Positions 16,815 to 26,899 of a stretch of DNA of 64,000 nucleotides are shown here, in pieces. The notes beneath the pieces were generated by a model. It made no database searches. It was given only the letters and a program-made list of their open reading frames with translations, and had not been told where the DNA came from. Position numbers and translations under genes: made by a program. The stretch is from Pseudomonas sp. GD03919. Lineage in GTDB: Bacteria > Pseudomonadota > Gammaproteobacteria > Pseudomonadales > Pseudomonadaceae. The first letter of the stretch is position 1, and every line of letters begins with the position of its first letter. Location: the NCBI RefSeq assembly GCF_029814935.1, contig NZ_CP104582.1:3968001-4032000 (forward strand), given 5' to 3'.

Positions 16815-18254
16815 TCAGAAATCCTGATTGTTCTTCAGGCGATCCTCGGCGGCCGAGGCCAGGTCCGGCGGCAGGAAATCCTTGTCCGGGTTGTAGTCCG
16901 GCTTGAGGAAACTGCCCAGCGCTTCCAGGTCAGCCGGGCTCAGAGTGCCGGCGGCCTGTTTGAGGCGCAGGTTATTGAGGATGTAGTCGTAACGTGCGTC
17001 GTTGTAATTGCGCACGGCGCTGTAAAGCTGACGCTGGGCGTCGAGCACGTCGACGATATTGCGGGTACCGACCTGATAGCCGATCTCGGTGGCCTCAAGC
17101 GCGCTCTGGTTGGAGATGATCGACTGGCGCCGCGCCTGCACGGTCTCCACATCGGTGTTCACCGCACGGAACAGGTTGCGGGTGTTCTGCACCACCTGAC
17201 GACGCAGGCTCTCGCGCAGCTGCTCAGTCTGCCCCAGGCGCTGGTAGGCCTCGCGTACCTGCGAGCTGGTCAGGCCACCGCTGTAGATCGGGATATTCAG
17301 TTGCAGACCGATGGAACGCTGTGAAACGTCGCCACTGAAGGTACGCCCAGTCGCCGCACTGTTGGTAAAGCCCAGGCTGTCGTTGTCGCCCTGCTGATAA
17401 CTGGCCACGGCATCCAGGGTCGGCGCATGGCCGGCCTTGCGCTGCCGCAGGTTCTCTTCGGCAGCCGTCACCGCATACAAACTGGCCTGCAGGTTGAGGT
17501 TCTGCGCCGCCGCCGTATCGACCCAGGACTTGGCATCGTTCGGCGTTGGCGCCAGCACCGGCAGGCTGTGCACGATCCCTTCAACCGCCACGTAATCGCG
17601 GTTGGTCAGGGTCACCAGCGCTTCGAAGGCATCATCTACCGCGCGCTCGGCGAGCAGGCGATTGGCACGGGCGGTATCGAAACCGGCCTGCGCTTCGAGC
17701 ACGTCGGTCTTGTCGGACAGGCCGACATGGAAGCGCTCGTTGGCCTGATCCAGCTGACGCTTGAAGGCCGCCTCTTCGGCCCGGGTCGAGGCCAAGTTGT
17801 CCTGGGCGCGCAGCACGGCGAAGTAGGTTTCGGCGCTCTGCAGGATCAGGTTCTGCTCGGTGGCAGACAATTCCAGCGCAGCCTGCTCGCTGGTGGCCTC
17901 GGCCGCCTGCAGCTGGAACCAGCGATCAGCGCGGAACAGCGGCTGGCTGAGGTTGGCCTGATAGACCAGACCACTGCGCGAACTGGTGGCGCTGGGCGAA
18001 TCGATTTCGGTGCGCGTATCGCCGTAGTTGGCGCCCGCGGACAGGTTGGGCAGCAGGCCGGCACGTGCTTGCGGCACCACTTCACGGCGAGCCTGATAAT
18101 CGGCGCGCGCGGCAGCAATATCTGCGTTGTTCTTCGCGGCTTCCTGATACACGGTGACCAGGTCGGTCTTGCTCGACAGCGGGGCCTCTGCGGCCTGAGC
18201 CAGGCCCACCGAAGCGGCGGCCACGGCGATTGCCAGGGAAAGTCTGCGCAACAT
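16815..18254 (-). CDS. tolC: TolC-family outer membrane channel protein
   Basis: A 479-residue precursor with a signal peptide (residues 1-21, cleavage after AQA). The mature part shows the internally repeated TolC layout: two halves of coiled-coil tunnel helices (e.g. ATSEQAALELSATEQNLILQ and later QVVQNTRNLFRAV) and the conserved NYNDARYDYI and LDAQRQL segments. It forms the trimeric outer-membrane exit duct for type I secretion or RND/MFS efflux. The acidic and Asn-rich tail is variable in the family. No partner membrane-fusion or pump gene is adjacent, so the substrate is not given by context. The gene is divergent from the thiC riboswitch. Confidence 0.92.
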   Translation of the reverse strand: MLRRLSLAIAVAAASVGLAQAAEAPLSSKTDLVTVYQEAAKNNADIAAARADYQARREVVPQARAGLLPNLSAGANYGDTRTEIDSPSATSSRSGLVYQANLSQPLFRADRWFQLQAAEATSEQAALELSATEQNLILQSAETYFAVLRAQDNLASTRAEEAAFKRQLDQANERFHVGLSDKTDVLEAQAGFDTARANRLLAERAVDDAFEALVTLTNRDYVAVEGIVHSLPVLAPTPNDAKSWVDTAAAQNLNLQASLYAVTAAEENLRQRKAGHAPTLDAVASYQQGDNDSLGFTNSAATGRTFSGDVSQRSIGLQLNIPIYSGGLTSSQVREAYQRLGQTEQLRESLRRQVVQNTRNLFRAVNTDVETVQARRQSIISNQSALEATEIGYQVGTRNIVDVLDAQRQLYSAVRNYNDARYDYILNNLRLKQAAGTLSPADLEALGSFLKPDYNPDKDFLPPDLASAAEDRLKNNQDF

Positions 18255-18431
18255 GATGGATGTCGATCCTTGAGTAGGCGGTAATCGGCAAGGCTACGGC
18301 CCGCTGCAGGCAGGGGTCAAGCGCGCCATGGACGGCATCAGTCTAGCTGGCGGCAAGCTATGTTGCTCGTCGGCAACAATCCGCCATCAGCAGCGTGAGC
18401 AGTCGCTTTCCGACGCATGGGTCGATATTTA

Positions 18432-18473
18432 TTGACCACCGAGTTGGTTTTCTCCTATCAGCTTGTTTAGACT
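18432..18473 (+). promoter_or_regulatory. Candidate promoters for the thiC riboswitch leader
   Basis: Two possible sigma-70 pairs are visible: TTGACC (18432-18437) with TATCAG (18456-18461), and TTGGTT (18444-18449) with TAGACT (18468-18473), each with an 18-base spacer. The second would start transcription just before the riboswitch. The rest of 18255-18431 contains only the presumed divergent promoter region of the TolC-family gene; I see no gene there. Confidence 0.45.
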
Positions 18474-18481
18474 GCCCAAGT

Positions 18482-20565
<2,084 letters not shown>

Positions 20566-20623
20566 CGGCGTACTTTCCGTCAACCAGGCTTGATCGGCGG
20601 GGCGGATGCTCGCTAGTGTGATG

Positions 20624-20652
20624 CGTAACGGGCCGCAGTTTGGCCCGTTACG
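20624..20652 (+). terminator. Perfect 11-bp hairpin after thiC
   Basis: CGTAACGGGCC (20624-20634), loop GCAGTTT, GGCCCGTTACG (20642-20652). There is no T-run, so it may be a terminator that needs Rho, a 3' end stabiliser, or a leader structure for nudF, whose ATG is only 18 bases downstream. Confidence 0.6.
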
Positions 20653-20669
20653 ACCATCTGGGGAGTGCA

Positions 20670-21269
20670 ATGAACAAAGACGACATCGACATCATCGAGC
20701 GCGAGAACTGCTTTCGCGGCTTCTATCGCCTCGACCGGATCAAGCTGCGCCATCGCCAGTTCGCCGGCAACATGGGCCCGCAGCTGACCCGCGAGCTGTT
20801 CGTGCGCCACGATGCCGTCTGCGTGCTGCCTTACGACCCGCAGCGCGATGAAGTGGTGCTGATCGAGCAGTTCCGTGTCGGTGCCATGGACAAGGCCGAC
20901 AATCCCTGGCTGCTGGAGCTGGTCGCCGGGCTGATCGACAAGGACGAGGAGCCCGAGGAAGTCGCCCGCCGCGAAGCGGTCGAAGAAGCCGATCTGATTC
21001 TTGGCCCGCTGTGGCCAATTACCCAGTATTTCCCCTCCCCTGGCGGCTCCGATGAGTTCGTCCATCTGTTTCTGGGTCGCTGCGACAGTAGCGGTGCCGG
21101 TGGCGTGCATGGCCTGCCCGAGGAGGGCGAGGACATTCGCGTGCATGTGATGCCGCTGGCCGATGCCCTGGCAGCCGTACGCGACGGACGCATCAACAAC
21201 GCCGCCAGCATCATCGCCCTGCAATGGCTGGCGCTGAACCGCGACGAAGTGCGGGGCATGTGGTCGTGA
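20670..21269 (+). CDS. nudF: ADP-ribose pyrophosphatase (Nudix hydrolase)
   Basis: A 199-residue Nudix enzyme that hydrolyses ADP-ribose to AMP and ribose 5-phosphate. GGGGAG stands before the ATG at 20670. The Nudix box spans residues 87-109, beginning GLIDKDEEPEEVARRE and continuing AVEEADL; all catalytic acids are present, but the usual Gly after EEA is Asp. The SPGGSDEF loop downstream is typical of NudF/AspP and recognises the substrate. It overlaps the next gene as GTGA, forming nudF-yqiB-cpdA-yqiA in the common gammaproteobacterial order. Confidence 0.93.
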   Translation: MNKDDIDIIERENCFRGFYRLDRIKLRHRQFAGNMGPQLTRELFVRHDAVCVLPYDPQRDEVVLIEQFRVGAMDKADNPWLLELVAGLIDKDEEPEEVARREAVEEADLILGPLWPITQYFPSPGGSDEFVHLFLGRCDSSGAGGVHGLPEEGEDIRVHVMPLADALAAVRDGRINNAASIIALQWLALNRDEVRGMWS

Positions 21270-21712
21270 ATCTGCTACGCGAGCGCTATCGGGTCGACCT
21301 GGTCGAGCTGCAAGCGGCTTGCGAGGCCAACTACGCGCGCCTGATGCGCCTGCTGCCGAACATGCGTGAGCACACGGAAAGCCGCCGCGTGGCGCTGAGC
21401 CAGGGTGAGCATCTGCTCGGCGTGCTGGCGCTGGACGTGTTGGAAAGTTGCCCCTACACCACCACCCTGTGCGTGCGCCAGGAACACAGCCTGCCCTGGC
21501 TGCCGGTGCCGCAGCTGGAAGTGCGGGTGTATCACGATGCGCGCATGGCCGAGGTCGTCAGCGCAGAGAACGCGCGCCGTCTGCATATTCGCTACCCCTA
21601 TCCCAACGCGGCCATGCACCAGCCGGACGAGAAGAGTCAGCTCAACCTGTTCCTCGGCGAATGGCTGAGCCATTGCCTGGCCTGCGGGCACGAACCGCAG
21701 CCGGTGATGTAA
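21266..21712 (+). CDS. yqiB: YqiB-like DUF1249 protein
   Basis: A 148-residue soluble protein. The GTG at 21266 overlaps the nudF stop (GTGA), which fixes the start. The sequence (LVELQAACEANYARLMRLLPNMRE, then YPYPNAAMHQPDEKSQLNLFLGEWL) matches the DUF1249/YqiB family found between nudF and cpdA. No catalytic motif is known for this family. Expression is coupled to nudF. The function is unknown. Confidence 0.85.
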   Translation: MNLLRERYRVDLVELQAACEANYARLMRLLPNMREHTESRRVALSQGEHLLGVLALDVLESCPYTTTLCVRQEHSLPWLPVPQLEVRVYHDARMAEVVSAENARRLHIRYPYPNAAMHQPDEKSQLNLFLGEWLSHCLACGHEPQPVM

Positions 21713-21911
21713 GCCGGCGATCAAGCTTTTCGGTGCCTGGCCGATAGCGCGGCGTTGTATTGTTTGGATGGCCCGCCCTGCCTGACGACTGTCGCGAACG
21801 ATGGCAAACAGCGCTTCTGGTGTTTTTTCTGTGACCTGCGTCTGCTTCCCGGGTTTTCCCTTTACTGCAGCAACCACCATAATTCACCCGATTGCGCCCT
21901 AGGAGACGGTC

Positions 21912-22727
21912 TTGCCGAGCCTGCCCACCCAATCCACTGATTCCTCGGTACTGCTGGTGCAGTTGTCCGACAGCCATCTGTTCGCCGAAGCGGACGGCAA
22001 GCTGCTGGGCATGGATACGTGCGACAGCCTGCAGCGGGTGATCGAACGGGTCCTGCAGGAGCAGCCGCAGATCGACCTGATTCTGGCTACAGGTGATCTT
22101 TCGCAGGATGGCAGCGAAGCGTCGTATCAGCGCTTTCGCCAACTCACCTCAGCCATCGACGCACCAACCCGCTGGCTGGCCGGCAACCATGACGAAATCC
22201 CCCCCATGCAGGCTGCCTGCCAGGGCAGCGAGCTGCTGGAGCCGGTAATCGACCTTGGTGCCTGGCGCATCGTCATGCTCGACTCCTCGATCCCCGGCGC
22301 GGTGCCCGGTTTTCTTGCCGACAGCCAGCTCGAATTGCTGGAACGCGCCCTGAGTGAAGCACCGCAACGCCATCACCTGATCTGCCTGCACCACCACCCG
22401 GTGCCGATCGGCTGCAAATGGATGGAACCCATCGGCCTGCGCAATCCCGCGGCGCTGTTCGCCATCCTCGACCGTTTTCCGCAGGCACGCGCGCTACTCT
22501 GGGGGCATATCCATCAGGAGTTCGACCAGATGCGTGGCAATCTGCGCCTGCTCGCCTCGCCTTCGACCTGCGTGCAGTTCGCGCCGGGCAGTGAAGAGTT
22601 CCAGGTCAGCAGCGAAGCCCCTGGCTACCGCTGGCTGCGCCTGCATGCCGATGGCACGCTGGATACCGGCGTCTCGCGCGTAACCGGCATCACGTTCGAA
22701 ATCGATTACAGCGTCAAGGGATATTGA
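21912..22727 (+). CDS. cpdA: 3',5'-cyclic AMP phosphodiesterase CpdA
   Basis: A 271-residue metallophosphoesterase that hydrolyses cAMP and so limits signalling through Vfr/CRP. The start is a TTG at 21912 behind a strong AGGAGA at 21901-21906. All metal-binding motifs are present: LSDSH (D-x-H), GDLSQDG, GNHDE, LHHHP and GHIHQE. In P. aeruginosa this enzyme shapes virulence and twitching through Vfr. Only a Vfr half-site (TGTGA at 21830-21834) is visible upstream in 21713-21911; the other half is not. Confidence 0.95.
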   Translation: MPSLPTQSTDSSVLLVQLSDSHLFAEADGKLLGMDTCDSLQRVIERVLQEQPQIDLILATGDLSQDGSEASYQRFRQLTSAIDAPTRWLAGNHDEIPPMQAACQGSELLEPVIDLGAWRIVMLDSSIPGAVPGFLADSQLELLERALSEAPQRHHLICLHHHPVPIGCKWMEPIGLRNPAALFAILDRFPQARALLWGHIHQEFDQMRGNLRLLASPSTCVQFAPGSEEFQVSSEAPGYRWLRLHADGTLDTGVSRVTGITFEIDYSVKGY

Positions 22728-22784
22728 AACAGCGGCAGGCCCACGCCAAACGCGTATCCTGACAGACACGCTCTGCTGTTTCCT

Positions 22785-22818
22785 GCAGCTTGCCGCTTAC
22801 AGCTTAGCGCTGCTTTTT
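22785..22818 (+). repeat. Dispersed short repeat ending in a T-run, copy 1
   Basis: The sequence GCAGCTTGCCGCTT followed by ACAGCTTAGCGCTGC and TTTTT resembles the minus-strand element at 40668-40706 (AGCTTGCCGCTTCAAGC ... GCCGC TTTTTT). It sits between cpdA and yqiA and may terminate or attenuate transcription. Confidence 0.55.
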
Positions 22819-22836
22819 GTAGTAGCCTCCCGCACC

Positions 22837-23448
22837 ATGACTGCATCCATTCTCTATATTCACGGCCTCAACAGTTCGCCGGCCTCGCTCAAGGCCAGCC
22901 AGTTGAGCCGTGCCATGGCTCATCTGGGCCTGGAAAACCAGTTGCGCGTACCGGCCCTGCATCATCATCCGCGCCAGGCCATCACGCAGTTGCAGGCGCT
23001 GATCAGCGAACTGGGCGCGCCGCTGCTGGTGGGTAGCTCGCTGGGCGGCTATTACGCCACCTACCTGGCCGAGCAGCACGGGCTCAAGGCGCTGCTGATC
23101 AATCCGGCCGTGCAGCCGCACCTGCGTTTCGACGGCTACCTGGGCCCGCAGAAGAACTACTACAGCGACGAGACCTGGGAGCTCACCCAGGATCACATCC
23201 GCGCCCTGGCCGAACTCGAAGTCGCGCCGCCGAGCGACCCGGCGCGTTACCAGGTGTGGCTGCAAACCGGCGACGAAACCCTCGACTACCGCGACGCCGA
23301 ACGCTATTACCGCGCCTGTGCCCTGCGCATCCAGGCCGGTGGCGACCACGGCTTTCAGGGTTTTGCCAAACACCTGCCGGCGCTCTTCGCATTCGCCGGC
23401 ATTAACGCCACACTCTGGCGCGATACCGACTTTTCCGCCTTCAATTGA
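22837..23448 (+). CDS. yqiA: YqiA-type alpha/beta-hydrolase (esterase)
   Basis: A 203-residue single-domain hydrolase. The nucleophile motif GSSLGG has Ser68; the acid is probably Asp in GDETLDY and the base His in GGDHGF. The N-terminus ILYIHGLNSSPAS carries the oxyanion-hole HG. It matches the YqiA family usually found directly upstream of parE, with esterase activity on short acyl and palmitoyl-CoA-like substrates reported for the E. coli member. The physiological substrate is unknown. No good ribosome site precedes the ATG at 22837. parE starts 15 bases after its stop. Confidence 0.9.
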   Translation: MTASILYIHGLNSSPASLKASQLSRAMAHLGLENQLRVPALHHHPRQAITQLQALISELGAPLLVGSSLGGYYATYLAEQHGLKALLINPAVQPHLRFDGYLGPQKNYYSDETWELTQDHIRALAELEVAPPSDPARYQVWLQTGDETLDYRDAERYYRACALRIQAGGDHGFQGFAKHLPALFAFAGINATLWRDTDFSAFN

Positions 23449-23463
23449 TGATCAAGAGACCCT

Positions 23464-25362
23464 ATGGCCCAGCAGAACGCCTATAACGCAGACGCCATCG
23501 AAGTCCTTTCCGGCCTCGACCCGGTGCGCAAGCGCCCGGGCATGTACACCGACACCACGCGCCCCAACCACCTGGCACAGGAAGTCATCGACAACAGCGT
23601 CGACGAAGCCCTGGCCGGGCACGCCAAGTCGATCCAGGTGATCCTCCACGAGGACAACTCGCTGGAAGTGCTCGACGACGGCCGTGGCATGCCGGTGGAC
23701 ATCCACCCGGAAGAAGGCGTGCCGGGCGTCGAGTTGATCCTTACCAAGCTGCACGCCGGCGGCAAGTTCAGCAACAAGAACTACCAGTTCTCCGGCGGCC
23801 TGCATGGCGTCGGCATCAGCGTGGTCAACGCCCTGTCGACCCGCGTGGTGGTCACCGTCAAGCGTGACGGCAACGAGTACCAGATGAGCTTCGCCGATGG
23901 CTTCAAGGCCAGCGACCTGCAAGTCATCGGTACCGTCGGCAAGCGCAACACCGGTACCAGCGTGCATTTCTGGCCGGACGCCAAGTACTTCGACTCTTTC
24001 AAATTCTCGGTCAGCCGCCTCAAGCATGTGCTCAAGGCCAAGGCCGTGCTGTGCCCGGGCCTGTCGGTGACCTTCGAGGACAAGGCCGCCGGCGAGAAGG
24101 TCGAGTGGTTGTACGAGGACGGCCTGCGCTCCTACCTGGTCGATGCCGTCAGCGAGTTCGAGCGCCTGCCGGCCGAGCCCTTCGTCGGCAGCCTGGCCGG
24201 TAACAAGGAAGCCGTGGACTGGGCCTTGCTGTGGCTGCCCGAGGGCGGCGACGCGGTACAGGAAAGCTACGTCAACCTGATCCCCACCGCGCAGGGCGGC
24301 ACCCACGTCAATGGCCTGCGCCAGGGCCTGCTGGATGCCATGCGCGAGTTCTGCGAGTTCCGCAATCTGCTGCCGCGCGGCGTCAAGCTGGCCCCGGAAG
24401 ACGTCTGGGAGCGCATCGCCTTCGTCCTCTCGATGAAGATGCAGGATGCGCAGTTCTCCGGGCAGACCAAGGAGCGCCTGTCCTCGCGTGAGGCGGCGGC
24501 GTTCGTCTCCGGCGTAGTCAAGGACGCCTTCAGCCTGTGGCTCAACGCCCACCCGGAAACCGGCCTGCAACTGGCCGAACTGGCCATCAGCAACGCCGGT
24601 CGTCGCCTCAAGGCGGGTAAGAAGGTCGAGCGCAAGAAAATCACCCAGGGCCCGGCGCTGCCCGGCAAGCTGGCCGACTGCGCGGGGCAGAACCCGCTAC
24701 GCTGCGAACTGTTCCTGGTCGAGGGTGATTCGGCCGGCGGCAGTGCCAAGCAGGCGCGCGACAAGGAGTTCCAGGCCATCATGCCGCTGCGCGGCAAGAT
24801 CCTGAACACCTGGGAAGTGGACGGCAGCGAAGTGCTGGCCAGCCAGGAAGTGCACGATATCGCTGTGGCCATCGGCATCGACCCGGGCTCGAGCGATCTC
24901 TCCGGGCTGCGCTACGGCAAGATCTGCATCCTCGCCGACGCCGACTCCGACGGCCTGCACATCGCCACCCTGCTCTGCGCCCTGTTCGTCCGGCACTTCC
25001 GCCCGCTGGTGGACGCCGGGCACGTCTACGTGGCCATGCCGCCGCTGTATCGCATCGACCTGGGCAAGGAGATCTTCTACGCCCTGGATGATGCCGAGCG
25101 CGATGGCATCCTCGACCGTCTGGTGGCCGAGAAACGCCGTGGCAAACCGCAGGTCACACGCTTCAAGGGCCTTGGCGAGATGAACCCGCCGCAGTTGCGC
25201 GAAACCACCATGGACCCTAACACCCGGCGCCTGGTGCAGCTTACGCTGGATGATTTCGAAGGCACCCGCGAGGTGATGGACATGCTGCTGGCGAAGAAAC
25301 GCGCCAGTGACCGCAAGAGCTGGCTGGAGTCCAAGGGCAACCTGGCCGAGGTACTGCTCTGA
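23464..25362 (+). CDS. parE: DNA topoisomerase IV subunit B
   Basis: A 632-residue GHKL ATPase subunit; with ParC it separates replicated chromosomes. The N-terminal ATPase has the conserved VLSGLDPVRKRPGMY, NSVDEALAGHA and GGLHGVGISVVNAL motifs. The Toprim domain has EGDSAGG from Glu420, PLRGKILN, and the metal-binding DADSDGLHI. The quinolone-relevant region around PLRGKILNTWEVDG shows no change I recognise. The stop overlaps the next start as TGATG (25360-25364), coupling it to the phytase-like gene and leading on to parC. Confidence 0.97.
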   Translation: MAQQNAYNADAIEVLSGLDPVRKRPGMYTDTTRPNHLAQEVIDNSVDEALAGHAKSIQVILHEDNSLEVLDDGRGMPVDIHPEEGVPGVELILTKLHAGGKFSNKNYQFSGGLHGVGISVVNALSTRVVVTVKRDGNEYQMSFADGFKASDLQVIGTVGKRNTGTSVHFWPDAKYFDSFKFSVSRLKHVLKAKAVLCPGLSVTFEDKAAGEKVEWLYEDGLRSYLVDAVSEFERLPAEPFVGSLAGNKEAVDWALLWLPEGGDAVQESYVNLIPTAQGGTHVNGLRQGLLDAMREFCEFRNLLPRGVKLAPEDVWERIAFVLSMKMQDAQFSGQTKERLSSREAAAFVSGVVKDAFSLWLNAHPETGLQLAELAISNAGRRLKAGKKVERKKITQGPALPGKLADCAGQNPLRCELFLVEGDSAGGSAKQARDKEFQAIMPLRGKILNTWEVDGSEVLASQEVHDIAVAIGIDPGSSDLSGLRYGKICILADADSDGLHIATLLCALFVRHFRPLVDAGHVYVAMPPLYRIDLGKEIFYALDDAERDGILDRLVAEKRRGKPQVTRFKGLGEMNPPQLRETTMDPNTRRLVQLTLDDFEGTREVMDMLLAKKRASDRKSWLESKGNLAEVLL

Positions 25363-26345
25363 TGCGCGTCATGCTCCTTGCACTCGGCTTGCTGGCCAGT
25401 GGCGCACAGGCCGAACCGGTGCCGCTCGAAGAGCTCACACTGCAGGCCGAATACCCGGTCACGGATATGCCGGGCGGCAACCTGTCCGGCCTGGCCCTGT
25501 GCGGCGAAACGCTGTGGGCAGTTTCCGACCGTGACGACGACCGTCTCTATCAACTGCATAGAGAAGAAGGGCTGCTGCGCGCCGAAGCAGAAACCTTCGT
25601 TGCCCCCGACCCCCCCGAGAGCGCCCTGCCCTGGGGCCTGCGCATGCGCAACTGGGCGGCCGGCCTGGTACGCGGTGGCGCACTGGATTTCGAGGGAATG
25701 TCCTGCGACGCGCAGGGTAACCGCTATCTGGTCAGCGAAACCCGCGCCGCCGTACTGCAGGTGAGCAGCAACGGCAATGCGCAGTGGCTCAACCTGCCCA
25801 GCGGCCTGGTACGCCAGGCGCGCGCCAGCGGCATGCTGCTGCATTTCAACCAGGGCTTCGAAGGCATCGCCATCGATCCGGCCGGTGACCGCCTGTGGCT
25901 GGCTGCCGAACAGCGCCGCCGCGGCCTCACTGTACTGCATCGTCGCGGCAGCAGTTGGCGTTGTACCGGCGGCTGCGTGCTGACCAGCGAAAGCGGTGAC
26001 GAGGCGTCGCCCGAAGCGCTCGGCGGCCATATGGCACCACGCGACTTCTCCGGCCTGGCCTATTTCGGTGAAAAGCTCTTTACCCTGGAGCGTCAGGCCC
26101 ACCGTATCTGCCGGCGCACCCTGAGCGATGGTGTCGCGGAGATCTGCTGGTCGTTCGCCAGCGAAGCCCTGAGCGAACCACGCCGCTACGCACCGGACTA
26201 CGGCATGGCCGAAGCGCTGTGGATCGACAAGGATGGCGCCTGGATCGGCGTCGACAACGGCAGCCAGACCCGCGCCGATGGCGAAGAGCGCCCCATCGTC
26301 TGGCGTTTTGCCGCGCCCAAGGGCGGCTGGAGCCGGCGCCCGTGA
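25362..26345 (+). CDS. Secreted esterase-like/phytase-like beta-propeller protein
   Basis: A 327-residue protein with a short signal peptide (MRVMLLALGLLASGAQA, cleavage about residue 17). The body has repeated strands with the motifs NLSGLALCGETLWAVSDRDDDRLYQL, ALDFEGMSCDAQGNRYLVSE and NQGFEGIAIDP, the pattern of the esterase-like-activity-of-phytase family (PF13449). It probably acts in the periplasm. It is co-translated with parE (TGATG) and with the aspartic protease (GTGA). The substrate is unknown; the tie to topoisomerase IV genes is conserved in position but unexplained. Confidence 0.8.
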   Translation: MRVMLLALGLLASGAQAEPVPLEELTLQAEYPVTDMPGGNLSGLALCGETLWAVSDRDDDRLYQLHREEGLLRAEAETFVAPDPPESALPWGLRMRNWAAGLVRGGALDFEGMSCDAQGNRYLVSETRAAVLQVSSNGNAQWLNLPSGLVRQARASGMLLHFNQGFEGIAIDPAGDRLWLAAEQRRRGLTVLHRRGSSWRCTGGCVLTSESGDEASPEALGGHMAPRDFSGLAYFGEKLFTLERQAHRICRRTLSDGVAEICWSFASEALSEPRRYAPDYGMAEALWIDKDGAWIGVDNGSQTRADGEERPIVWRFAAPKGGWSRRP

Positions 26346-26872
26346 GCGAACAGACGCCGGGCCGTCGTGCCGGACGAGTGATGTTGGTGCTCGCCTGGGG
26401 CGCCGGCCTGCTGCTGGCCACGCACTTCTTCGGTAACTGGGAAGATCGCCAGCGCAACCCCAACCAGACGCCGCAGTCGGTGCATGGCGATGGGTTCGTC
26501 GAGGTGAGCCTGGCCAGCAGTCGTCAGGGTCACTACCTGGTCAATGGCCAGATCGATGGGCATGACGTGACCTTTCTGCTCGACACTGGCGCCACCCAGG
26601 TGGCAATACCCAGCGCGGTGGCCGAGCGTCTTGGCCTGCAACGTGGTGCGCCGATCATCATCAGCACGGCCAACGGCCGTGCCACCGGGCATCGCACACG
26701 CCTGGACAGCCTGCGCCTGGGCGATATCGAACTGCGTGACGTCGCCGCACTGATCGCCCCAGGCATGGACGGCGACGAAGTGCTGCTGGGCATGAGCGCC
26801 CTGAAACAACTCGAATTCAGTCAGAAGGGCGGCACCCTGGTGCTGCGCCAAACTGTTTTGCCGCGTCACTGA
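26342..26872 (+). CDS. Membrane-anchored retropepsin-like aspartic protease
   Basis: A 176-residue protein. The GTG at 26342 overlaps the previous stop (GTGA). One membrane helix lies at residues 13-29 (VMLVLAWGAGLLLATHF). The soluble domain carries FLLDTGATQVAIP, the single D-T-G-A catalytic motif of a retropepsin-like fold that must dimerise to be active, and later LLGMSALKQLEF. It fits the TIGR02281 clan AA protease family. The substrate is unknown; the topology puts the active site in the periplasm. Confidence 0.85.
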   Translation: MSEQTPGRRAGRVMLVLAWGAGLLLATHFFGNWEDRQRNPNQTPQSVHGDGFVEVSLASSRQGHYLVNGQIDGHDVTFLLDTGATQVAIPSAVAERLGLQRGAPIIISTANGRATGHRTRLDSLRLGDIELRDVAALIAPGMDGDEVLLGMSALKQLEFSQKGGTLVLRQTVLPRH

Positions 26873-26899
26873 CGCTTCACTTTTTGCAATGAGGCCCGC

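Noticed and set aside
21830..21850. Vfr/CRP site upstream of cpdA
   Set aside because: TGTGA is present but the matching TCACA half is not.
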